Below, piece after piece: positions 42,559 through 49,921 of a stretch of 64,000 bases of DNA. A program made the translations under genes and the position numbers. Source of the stretch: UBA822 sp965249775. GTDB lineage: Bacteria; Gemmatimonadota; Gemmatimonadetes; Longimicrobiales; Gaopeijiaceae. The stretch is from NCBI GenBank assembly GCA_965249775.1, contig OZ252253.1, positions 2,108,001-2,172,000 of the forward strand, read 5' to 3'. The notes below the pieces were generated by a model. The model was not told where the DNA came from and made no database searches. It worked only from the letters and a program-made list of their open reading frames with translations. The number at the start of each line of letters is the position of its first letter. The first letter of the stretch is position 1.

Positions 42559-43248
42559 ATGAAGTACGCCGTCTTCTTTCTGGCTTGCAGCGTGGGCCTC
42601 GTCTTCGTCGCCTTTCCGTGGGCCTGGAGCTCCGTCCTCGTGCTGTGGGTGAGCCTGGCCCTGGGGGTCGTGGGCCTGGGGTACGCGGGCGTGGGTCCGC
42701 GCATCTTCGGGAAGCGCCCCGACGGTCGGATGAGTCCGTTGAGCCTGGTCATCCTCGCTCCCTATCTCCTGCTGGCGTGGTCCGTGTGGTACCTGAGCCG
42801 CGCGCTGCGACGTGAGTCGCCCTTCAACGAGCTCGTCGAGGGAGTCATCATCGGAAGGCGGCTGCTCCCAGGCGAGTACCCGGAGGAGGTCGAGTCGGTG
42901 GTGGATCTGACGGCGGAGTTCCCCGCGTCTTCGCGCATCCGACAGGGCCTCAACTACCGGGTATTTCCGATGCTGGACGCGACACCTTCAACGCCGGCGG
43001 TCCTGGAGCAGGTCGTTAGGACGATCATGGATCTGCCGGGCGACGTGTACATCCACTGTGCGGAGGGCCGCGGTCGGACAGGACTGGTCGCCGCTTCCCT
43101 TCTGTTGGCTCGCGGCGACGCGCGGAGCGCCGGCGAGGCCATGGCGTTGGTGCTCGAGCGGCGGCCCCTCGTCCGATTGAACGCCGCTCAGCGCAAGATG
43201 CTGGACGAAGTGGCCGAGTCCTATTCGAGGTCGCTGTTGTCGGAGTAG
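42559..43248 (+). CDS. Membrane-anchored tyrosine/dual-specificity phosphatase
   Basis: 229 residues. Two or three N-terminal hydrophobic segments (YAVFFLACSVGLVFVAFPWAW, VLWVSLALGVVGLGYAGVG, VILAPYLLLAWSVWYL regions) anchor it. The catalytic domain has the P-loop HCAEGRGRTGLVAASLLL (Cx5R) and a likely general-acid Asp upstream in DLTAEFPASSRIR or PMLDATP. It should dephosphorylate phosphotyrosine or phospho-Ser/Thr proteins at the cytoplasmic membrane face. It follows the ADP-ribosylglycohydrolase closely, so two removers of protein modifications may be made together. Confidence 0.88.
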   Translation: MKYAVFFLACSVGLVFVAFPWAWSSVLVLWVSLALGVVGLGYAGVGPRIFGKRPDGRMSPLSLVILAPYLLLAWSVWYLSRALRRESPFNELVEGVIIGRRLLPGEYPEEVESVVDLTAEFPASSRIRQGLNYRVFPMLDATPSTPAVLEQVVRTIMDLPGDVYIHCAEGRGRTGLVAASLLLARGDARSAGEAMALVLERRPLVRLNAAQRKMLDEVAESYSRSLLSE

Positions 43249-43308
43249 GGTCGTGCCGTCGCGCAGGTGAGGCGAGCAGGCGACGAGGCGAATTGCTGAG
43301 GGGATCGA

Positions 43309-44553
43309 CTACGCCGTGGGGTCCAGCACGCGACCCATGAACAGCACCGCTCCCGTAAGCCGCTCCTGGATGAAGAAGTAGAACGGCCTGTCCACGACAA
43401 AGGGTATGGGCTGCGGCGGCTCCACTTCCGGCGCGCCTGCGGCCAGAGCCGTGAGGAGGGTCGCCGCCGCTGCCTCGGTTCCGTGCTCATCCACCTTCAA
43501 CCAGGCCTGGTGGATCGCCTTGGAGAGGAAGAGACCCGCGGGATCCGGCGTAATTCCCCGGAAGTCTGCCGACGCAATATCGAACGCGGTCTGCAGTCCC
43601 AGCTCCTGAAGCACGTCCTCGAGGCTGGTCTCGAATCTCATCTCGAATCGTGGGAGCTCGAGGTCCACCAGCGTCCGCTCAGATCCCGCATGAATGCGCG
43701 CGAGCAAGTCGGCGGACAATTCGGCTTCCACTTCCGCGAAACGCCCGGGCTCCGGCAGCACGACCAGCATGGAGAGCCCTTCCTCGTAGTCGATGCGCAG
43801 CGCCTCCGCGTCTCCGGACTCGGACTTCCAGTGGAGGAAGGTCCCACACTTGGCCATCATGGGTACGTCCACCATGGGCACACCCACGCCCTCGGTGTCA
43901 TCACCTGGCAGTAGATGGAATGGCTTCGGTCGCGTCCTCTCTTCCCCAAACTGGTTCAACCAGCGTGCCTTGAAGTAGACCGCATTGGCCAGGATGAGCC
44001 GCATGTCGGGCAGCACCGACTCGGAGGAGAGGAGGTCGGTGATCCGGTCCTCGGTCTTGTCAGCGATCCACCCGTTGACGTGGTCAGCCGTCGTTTCAGC
44101 ATCCGCGAACGTCACGGAGAAGAACTCGGCCCCGAACGCCTCCGTCAGCGAGTCACAGAACTCGGCCTGGAGCGGATAGGCCTCCTCGACGAAGAGGCCG
44201 GTCGCCAGGGAGAGCCGGAACGCCTCCCGCTCAACGCTCTCGAGCACCTTGGTCTCATCGTTCCAGCTCTCCTCCTCGATCCTACGCGGCTCGAGTATTC
44301 GGATCAGCTCCGCAATCGCGCGACCGGTGTCCTCGGCCGTACCTTGCACTCCCAGGACCCCCGCCAGCTCGTCGGCCGTCTGGCCTCGAGCTCCGGGTAG
44401 GAGCGCAGCCAGAGCAGCGCTGATGCTCAGCGGGGAGATGAAGGTGTTTCCTCCGGGCGGGAGCCTTCGATGCAGGGCGAGTCCGAACCCGTTGAAGCCA
44501 TCACAGAGCGCTCGGACGTCTGAGCTTACGGGTCCGGTAGTGGGGAGATCCAT
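43309..44553 (-). CDS. Serpin (serine/cysteine protease inhibitor family)
   Basis: 414 residues, about the normal serpin length. Signature regions: FISPLSISAALAALLPGARGQTADELAGVLG, NAVYFKARWLNQFGEE and the C-terminal FVVDRPFYFFIQERLTGAVLFMGRV stretches. The hinge of the reactive loop, VDEHGTEAAAATLL, has the small residues needed for insertion, so inhibition is likely. The loop continues with TALAAGAPEVEPPQP, so the target site lies among small residues; elastase-like proteases would be a guess. No signal peptide is seen, suggesting a cytoplasmic inhibitor or non-classical export. It is divergent from the gene at 44636. Confidence 0.94.
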   Translation of the reverse strand: MDLPTTGPVSSDVRALCDGFNGFGLALHRRLPPGGNTFISPLSISAALAALLPGARGQTADELAGVLGVQGTAEDTGRAIAELIRILEPRRIEEESWNDETKVLESVEREAFRLSLATGLFVEEAYPLQAEFCDSLTEAFGAEFFSVTFADAETTADHVNGWIADKTEDRITDLLSSESVLPDMRLILANAVYFKARWLNQFGEERTRPKPFHLLPGDDTEGVGVPMVDVPMMAKCGTFLHWKSESGDAEALRIDYEEGLSMLVVLPEPGRFAEVEAELSADLLARIHAGSERTLVDLELPRFEMRFETSLEDVLQELGLQTAFDIASADFRGITPDPAGLFLSKAIHQAWLKVDEHGTEAAAATLLTALAAGAPEVEPPQPIPFVVDRPFYFFIQERLTGAVLFMGRVLDPTA

Positions 44554-44594
44554 GGGCTCCGATCGATGGCGGGGGCATATTCGCTATTTCCAGT

Positions 44595-44627
44595 CTAATG
44601 TGGTTTTTCGGAGGTTGCCCACATTAG
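44595..44627. promoter_or_regulatory. Inverted repeat between the divergent serpin and membrane-protein genes
   Basis: Arms CTAATGTGG (44595-44603) and CCACATTAG (44619-44627) are perfect inverted repeats of 9 bp with a 15-base spacer. They end 8 bases before the ATG at 44636 and lie about 40 bases from the serpin start. It may be an operator shared by both genes or an mRNA hairpin. Confidence 0.6.
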
Positions 44628-44635
44628 TTTGGCTT

Positions 44636-45256
44636 ATGGAGAATCCACGGAACCCAGGTGATTCGCCCGGTAGTCTCGAGCGCCAGGAGATCATCGACGC
44701 GCTCGAACGCCTGCGCGATCGCCCGCCCCGGACGGATCCGAGCAACGCGGGATGCGTCGTCGCGATACTGGCCATCATCACACTCGTGCTCATGCCCTTC
44801 ATCGGCGGGGGCTTCGACCTGAGCAGCGGAGCCATGCTCGGGCTCGGGCTCGGGCTGGGCCTCGTGGCGCTCCTCGGGGGTACCTTCGGGATCTTTGGTG
44901 GCATGCTCCCCAGGGGAGCCGCCGTCGAGGAAGCGGAGGAGGCCATTCAGGAGCTGATGGTCCAATGGCCCGACGGCGATCCTGATGTGATCCGCGATTC
45001 GGCGATCACCATTCTCGACGGATCGACGGTCAGCACGGGACCCGCGACCGTCGAGACCTTCGACAGCAAGGAGGTCGCGATCCGCCTCGGACCGGCGTTT
45101 GATTACGTGCTCGGCATCGAGCGATTCCTCCTCGAGCGCCAGGAGATCTACCCGGTGTTCACCCTGGTCAAAAGGCGCGGCGACTCTTGGGACGACGTCG
45201 GGGAGGACTCCGAGGACGACTCTTGGGATGACTCCGGGGACGACTCCGAACTCTAG
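44636..45256 (+). CDS. Membrane protein of unknown function with acidic repeat tail
   Basis: 206 residues from ATG 44636, with no strong ribosome site. A short basic N-terminus is followed by two hydrophobic segments (VVAILAIITLVLMPFIGGG and GLGLGLVALLGGTFGIFGG regions), a soluble domain (EEAIQELMVQWPDGDPDVI to FTLVKRRG) and a strongly acidic tail. The tail is an exact 36-bp tandem duplication with some drift (SWDDVGEDSEDD then SWDDSGDDSEL). I do not recognise a family. Its stop shares the CTAG palindrome with the convergent DapA-like gene. Confidence 0.7.
   Translation: MENPRNPGDSPGSLERQEIIDALERLRDRPPRTDPSNAGCVVAILAIITLVLMPFIGGGFDLSSGAMLGLGLGLGLVALLGGTFGIFGGMLPRGAAVEEAEEAIQELMVQWPDGDPDVIRDSAITILDGSTVSTGPATVETFDSKEVAIRLGPAFDYVLGIERFLLERQEIYPVFTLVKRRGDSWDDVGEDSEDDSWDDSGDDSEL
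45182..45253. repeat. 36-bp tandem duplication forming an acidic C-terminal tail
   Basis: Units 45182-45217 and 45218-45253 share most positions and end exactly before the TAG (45254-45256). Each encodes a 12-residue Asp/Glu/Ser-rich unit starting DSWDD. Confidence 0.85.
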
Positions 45257-46302
45257 GCTCTCCGAGACGGCACCTGCATCAAGTAGGGCTCTAGTCCCTT
45301 TAGATTGTGCTCGATCTCGTCTATCTGCAGTTGAGAGAACGAGTAATTGCGGCCCCGCTGCGTGCGCGTCGAGAAAATCCCCCGGCGCTGCAGCAGGTAG
45401 CGGCCGGCCCCCGGAATCTCCGTCTCGCAGGTCAACATCACGAGCAGCTTCCCGTGGATGTCGCGCACCGCATCCCAATCACCCGCGCGGGAGGCGGCCC
45501 ACATCTGCGCGAACACCTCCGCGTACATCGCCATGCCGCTGACCAGCCCATCCACGCCCAAGCGCATATCGTAGGCGAAGTAGCGCCCCCGCATGGCGGA
45601 GTACACGCGCTGGATCTGCGGCTGCCCGACAAGGGCTTGAATACGCTCGAAGACTGGCTGGGCCTCCTCTTTCACGTAACCCAGATTCGGGTACCGGCTC
45701 GCGAGCTCCAGGATGAAGTCGGTCGTGAACTGCACCCCGGGAAGATTCGGCTGCGTCTGGATCATGATGGGCCGTGACGTGACCCCGGCCAGCGCGGAGT
45801 AGTACTCCCGGTAGTCCTCCAGGGAGTCCCCCACCTTGGGCGGCATCGCGATCATCATGTCGGGCTCGAGCCGCTCCGCGAACTTGGCCTGCTCCACCAT
45901 TTCCGGTGTCGAATCCTGCTGCACGCCCAGCGCGAGCGTGAGCGGCCGTCCGCGGTTGGCATCGGTGAGCACCTCCATCCCCCGCCGGATCTCCTCGGTC
46001 GAGAGCCTCGGGTAGTCGCTCGAGTTCTGTGGCCAGACGAGCCCGTGCGCCCCGGCGTGGTCGAGCCACTCCACCTGGAACGCCAGGTCGTCGTAATGGA
46101 CCGCACCCGATTCCGTGTAAGGAGTCGACAGGATGACGAAGACGCCACGCATGTCGGCGTCCGCGCTGACTGTCCCCGGCCGGACGATTCGCCCCCCATC
46201 CGTCTGTGCCGCCAACGGTCGCGCGGCCCCCACTACCTGCGATCCAACGACCGCAGATCCCATGAGTTTGAGACTGTCACGGCGGGTGTATGTCTTCTTC
46301 AT
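45253..46302 (-). CDS. Exported DapA-family (DHDPS/NAL-like) protein
   Basis: 349 residues with a Tat-type signal (YTRRDSLKLMGSAVVGS). The TIM-barrel aldolase family is recognisable: MRGVFVILSTPYTESGAVHYDD, GLVWPQNSSDYPRLS, and LGYVKEEAQP, whose Lys fits the Schiff-base residue. The usual catalytic Tyr (in Y-N-x-P) appears replaced: the strand reads RPIMIQTQPNLPG. So it may bind or cleave a keto acid by an altered mechanism rather than make dihydrodipicolinate. DapA relatives exported by Tat are a recurring, little-studied group. Its stop overlaps the convergent gene's stop in the palindrome CTAG. Confidence 0.87.
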   Translation of the reverse strand: MKKTYTRRDSLKLMGSAVVGSQVVGAARPLAAQTDGGRIVRPGTVSADADMRGVFVILSTPYTESGAVHYDDLAFQVEWLDHAGAHGLVWPQNSSDYPRLSTEEIRRGMEVLTDANRGRPLTLALGVQQDSTPEMVEQAKFAERLEPDMMIAMPPKVGDSLEDYREYYSALAGVTSRPIMIQTQPNLPGVQFTTDFILELASRYPNLGYVKEEAQPVFERIQALVGQPQIQRVYSAMRGRYFAYDMRLGVDGLVSGMAMYAEVFAQMWAASRAGDWDAVRDIHGKLLVMLTCETEIPGAGRYLLQRRGIFSTRTQRGRNYSFSQLQIDEIEHNLKGLEPYLMQVPSRRA

Positions 46303-46420
46303 TGGACCATCCTCTCATGCTCGAATGGACGGATCACGCCTGTGCGGACCGGGATAGGGATCAGGAACGGGGTGAGGGTAACCGGGTCCGAGCCGGTCGC
46401 GCAATCATGAGCCAGAAGGG

Positions 46421-46993
46421 CTACGGCGAGACCGCATCGTAGCGAGTCTTGGCATCTCGAAGGCATTGGGCGCAGTAGTTCCTGTAGTCCACGTCATAGG
46501 CATAGACCAGGAACCCTTTTTCATTCCGCCCGCAGAATGTGCACGTGTCCAGGTGGCCCTGGGGGCGGCCTTGCATCGTGATCTCTAGGCCCGCGTCAAG
46601 GCAGACACCACACAGTGCCAATAGGGCTGTCCGGGGAATGCGCTCCCCACAGTTCCCGCAGGTCGGCTCAGGCCCGGAGGCGAGGTAGGGGATCGCTTCC
46701 GGATAGGCCAGCGTGTCCCGCAGGAGGGACTCCATGTCCCATCCCGTTTCAGTGGACAATCGGGAGATCCGAGCGGATACGTCGAGGCCTCGGCGATTCG
46801 CCTCGGCGTGGAGCTCAACAACCCTTTCGATAGCCGCGCGAGCCTCCGTCCCATCTGGGAGCATGGCGTGGCGGACACCGACTTCTCGCAACGCTAGGCA
46901 CAGTTGCTCTCGTACCTCGTCATCGTCCCATTCCTCGATCGGAGGGACGGCCGATGAGCCTCTCACGCGCGATCGTTCCTCATGAATCGCCAC
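46421..46993 (-). CDS. Zinc-ribbon protein of unknown function
   Basis: About 190 residues from GTG 46993, which overlaps the end of the upstream gene; a later start is possible. The first half is helical and acidic (WDDDEVREQLCLALREVG, ARAAIERVVELHAEANRRG). The second half has two four-Cys metal sites: CGNCGERIPRTALLALCGVC and CTFCGRNEKG...NYCAQC. This could be a nucleic-acid or protein-binding zinc-ribbon factor. It pairs with the gene at 46980-47600, which also has Cys/His-rich ends. Confidence 0.55.
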   Translation of the reverse strand: MAIHEERSRVRGSSAVPPIEEWDDDEVREQLCLALREVGVRHAMLPDGTEARAAIERVVELHAEANRRGLDVSARISRLSTETGWDMESLLRDTLAYPEAIPYLASGPEPTCGNCGERIPRTALLALCGVCLDAGLEITMQGRPQGHLDTCTFCGRNEKGFLVYAYDVDYRNYCAQCLRDAKTRYDAVSP

Positions 46994-47600
46994 CGGCCAC
47001 GTGCCACGCACATCGATCCATATTCCCCAAGGTTCGTTGCTCACAGCCGGGCTCGCTGCACTCCTCCGTCCCAAGGCCGAATTCTTCCACCAGCCGAGGC
47101 ACCTCTTCACGACGCTTCTGAAGAACCGCTCTCCTCTCGGACTCCTCGATCTCTCTGTACCCGGACTCCGGGTTGGCGTGTTCGTTGCACCAGTCAACCC
47201 AGAAGTCGTGGTTCCAGTTCAGGTTTTCCTCATCAACCTGGGACTCCCGACCAGGATGTTCGGCCTCGTGCCTGACGTGATGAATGAACTCGTCGGGAAG
47301 CCGAACCGCATGCTCGAGCACGTAGTGTGTCAGACCTTCGGGCCAAAGCCACACGCCATCGGAGAAGTCCGAGGCCCCCATCTCGGGCTCTTCAATTCCG
47401 CAATGGAACCGACACCAGGAGAGGCCCATCCAGTCAACGGCCCGCTCCCCGGAGTCCAAGTACTGGGCGACGAGACGGCGCTCTGCGAGGTCCCATTCGG
47501 GATCCACGAACGCGATGGGATGGCGAAAGCGGTGATCACCGCTCGCCGGGTCTCTCCAAAACCCTATGGCCCGCAGGACCTTCTTCGGTGCTTCACTCAT
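46980..47600 (-). CDS. Uncharacterised protein with C-terminal Cys/His site
   Basis: 206 residues from ATG 47600 (MSEAPKKVLRAIGFWRDP). The centre is Trp/His-rich (DWMGLSWCRFHCGI, DGVWLWPEGLTHYVLEHAVRLP, NLNWNHDFWVDWCNEHA). The end has C-x4-C-x-Q-R...MDRCAWHV, a likely small zinc site like those of CHCC/zinc-knuckle tails. I recognise no family. The stop overlaps the start of the next gene by 14 bases, so the two are coupled. Confidence 0.6.
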   Translation of the reverse strand: MSEAPKKVLRAIGFWRDPASGDHRFRHPIAFVDPEWDLAERRLVAQYLDSGERAVDWMGLSWCRFHCGIEEPEMGASDFSDGVWLWPEGLTHYVLEHAVRLPDEFIHHVRHEAEHPGRESQVDEENLNWNHDFWVDWCNEHANPESGYREIEESERRAVLQKRREEVPRLVEEFGLGTEECSEPGCEQRTLGNMDRCAWHVAGGDS

Positions 47601-47632
47601 CGGGCTACCCAGGAAGCCAGCAACCGGTGGCG

Positions 47633-49255
47633 CTACTGGGCAATCGGCCTCTCCCTTACCGTGGGATACTCGATTCCGAGTTGTTCCAGATAAGTGTCGA
47701 ATCTCGTGGCATCGTAGTAGTAGGGCTCCATCAAGGGGCGGTACCTGCGCATGATGTCCTCGTTGAGGAAGATGGCAGGCTCGTCCGTGTCCGAGATGAA
47801 CGGGATGTACTCCTGCTCCGGGGTCTGGACGTCGTTGAAGTAGGTCCACGCCTCTTCGACGAGCTCGGGCCTGAGGAGAAGATCCAACAGCGTGAGCGCC
47901 TGGACCTTGGCGCCGGCCAAGCTGCCCTTATGCGCGATCGGCGTAGCCATCGCGATGCCGTTGGCCCAGTTGTGCCCGGGGCCACCCGGCATGTTTGCGG
48001 GATAACGCAGCGTCACGGTCGGCATGTTCCAGGACACGTCACCGATGTCGTCCGAGCCGCCCCCCAACGAACGTGCGAGGTTGACCGGTCCCCCGAGATC
48101 GGGGACCGAGTCCGGTAGCCCGCGCTCCTCCTGACCCAACTCACGCTGGAGTCCGTTGGCCAGTGCCTGGTCGTCGTCGGACCAGTCCGGCAGTCCGACG
48201 CGCTGAATGTTTTCGTGCGTGGCCTCGGCAACCGGCTTGTTGAAGTGGCGGCTCCAAGCCGAGCCCACGATCCGAATGGTGTCGATCTCCGTATCCGTCA
48301 TGAGGGCGGCGCCCTCCGCCATGAGGATGGCAGCATCGTATTGGGCTTTGGTCAGCTCATAGTCGCGCTCTCTGAAGAAAAACCAGATTTTGGCCTGCTG
48401 AGGGACCACATTGGGCTGGTCTCCGCCCTCGACGATGATGTAGTGCGAGCGTGCGGCAGGCCGGAGATGCTCCCGCTTGAACTCCCACGCCTGCGCCATC
48501 AACATCACGGCGTCCAGCGCCGACCGTCCCCGCCAAGGCGAGCCAGCGGAGTGTGCCGTCTCGCCGGTGAAGCTGAACTGTGCCGAGATGAGCGCGTTGC
48601 CGCCGCTCTGGCCCCACGAGACGCCGAAGTTCGACGAGACGTGCGTGAACAGGTTCACATCCACGCCCTCGAAGACACCATCCCGCACGAAGAAGGCCTT
48701 CGAGCCCAGTTGCTCCTCGGCTATGCCCGGCCAGATGAGCAGGGTGCCCGGGATGTTCTCCCGTTCCATGATTTCCTTCACCGCCAGGGCGGCCGCAATG
48801 TTCACGGCTTGCCCAGAGTTGTGTCCCTCGCCGTGCCCGGGAGCCATGGAGAGGATCGGCTCCCGGTACCCCACGCCAGGCTTTTGATTGGACTGAGGAA
48901 TACCATCGACGTCCGATCCCAGGGCGATGACCGGGCGGCCCGAGCCCCACCTCGCGGTCCAGGCACTCGGCATTCCGGCGACGCCCAACTCGATCTCGAA
49001 GCCATTGTCCCGCAGCAGCCCAGTCAGGTACCGCTGAGTCTCGAATTCCTGAAAACCGAGCTCGCCGAACGAGAACAATTGGTCGACGATTTCTTGCACG
49101 AGCTTCGCACGACCCTCGACCAACTCTAGCGCCTCGACCTTCATGGCCTCGAGGCGCGGGTCCACGTCCTGCGTGGCCGCAGCGCCTATGGCGGGGGGAA
49201 TGAATGCGAGCGAGGCCAGCGTGGCGACGAAGGATCGTAGGGTGAAGCGGCGCAT
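47633..49255 (-). CDS. M20-family amidohydrolase (AbgB-like), exported
   Basis: 540 residues with a signal peptide (RSFVATLASLAFIPPAIGAAA). M20 metal-site regions: IALGSDVDGIPQ, GHGEGHNSGQAVNIAAA and GIAEEQLGSKAFF (catalytic Glu pair). The lid/dimerisation domain is present (SFTGETAHSAGSPWRGRSALD). The closest subfamily I recognise is aminobenzoyl-glutamate utilisation protein B, which cleaves p-aminobenzoyl-glutamate and similar N-acyl amino acids. The signal peptide implies periplasmic scavenging. Upstream lies about 150 bp with no clear gene. Confidence 0.9.
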   Translation of the reverse strand: MRRFTLRSFVATLASLAFIPPAIGAAATQDVDPRLEAMKVEALELVEGRAKLVQEIVDQLFSFGELGFQEFETQRYLTGLLRDNGFEIELGVAGMPSAWTARWGSGRPVIALGSDVDGIPQSNQKPGVGYREPILSMAPGHGEGHNSGQAVNIAAALAVKEIMERENIPGTLLIWPGIAEEQLGSKAFFVRDGVFEGVDVNLFTHVSSNFGVSWGQSGGNALISAQFSFTGETAHSAGSPWRGRSALDAVMLMAQAWEFKREHLRPAARSHYIIVEGGDQPNVVPQQAKIWFFFRERDYELTKAQYDAAILMAEGAALMTDTEIDTIRIVGSAWSRHFNKPVAEATHENIQRVGLPDWSDDDQALANGLQRELGQEERGLPDSVPDLGGPVNLARSLGGGSDDIGDVSWNMPTVTLRYPANMPGGPGHNWANGIAMATPIAHKGSLAGAKVQALTLLDLLLRPELVEEAWTYFNDVQTPEQEYIPFISDTDEPAIFLNEDIMRRYRPLMEPYYYDATRFDTYLEQLGIEYPTVRERPIAQ

Positions 49256-49410
49256 CTTGGTTCTCCTTCAAGAGCCGTCGTGCGAGAGCCTGGAGGATCG
49301 GTCTCCCATCTCGGGACGGCGCCAGGGCGTCAGTTCGGAGCTCCGACCAGGATGGGGGGCAACGGCGTGTCCAGCAACCTGAAGCAGCGGCTGGATAGGT
49401 CCGCCGCAGG

Positions 49411-49914
49411 CTAGATCCAACGCCGCACCGACGCCCGATACGACGGGTACTCGGCGGGAAAGCGAGCCTCGAGATAGCGCTCCTCCCTCGGGATGACGAC
49501 GAGCGACATGAGGGCAACCGCGACTGCTAGGGTCGCGACCACCCAGACGCTGTTGACCCAGAGCGCGATCCCCGCCTGGAGGAGTGAGAAGGCGAGGTAG
49601 ATGGGATTGCGGCTGAAGCCGAACGGTCCAGTGGAAACGATGGTGCTGGTCGGCCGATTGCCCGGCACCGGCGTCCCCGCGGCGTGAAACGTGCGCACCG
49701 AGACGACGAACAGCGCCACCGCAGCCGCGACCACGGCCATCCCGATAAACCTGCTCAGGCTGCCAGGGGCCAGCCCGACCGGGTAGGCCAGGTGAATCAG
49801 GACCCCGAGTGCGATTGACCCCAGATAGATCAATGGCGGCCGTAGCAGGCCCAAGTTCGCGACTTCCGGACGGGGGCCCGGGTGGACGTCGTCGTCTGCC
49901 GGTCTGTCTGACAC
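49411..49914 (-). CDS. Isoprenylcysteine-methyltransferase-like membrane methyltransferase
   Basis: 167 residues from GTG 49914, just after the kinase stop. Four or five membrane helices (LIYLGSIALGVLIHLAYP, FIGMAVVAAAVALFVVSV, IYLAFSLLQAGIALW, VVATLAVAVALMSLVVI regions). The family motif for S-adenosylmethionine binding is TGPFGFSRNPIYLAF, followed by PREERYLEARFPAEYPSYRASVRRW. Such proteins methylate lipids or small thiols. It follows the kinase-TPR gene on the same strand and is probably co-transcribed. Confidence 0.87.
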   Translation of the reverse strand: MSDRPADDDVHPGPRPEVANLGLLRPPLIYLGSIALGVLIHLAYPVGLAPGSLSRFIGMAVVAAAVALFVVSVRTFHAAGTPVPGNRPTSTIVSTGPFGFSRNPIYLAFSLLQAGIALWVNSVWVVATLAVAVALMSLVVIPREERYLEARFPAEYPSYRASVRRWI

Positions 49915-49921
49915 AGCGCGT

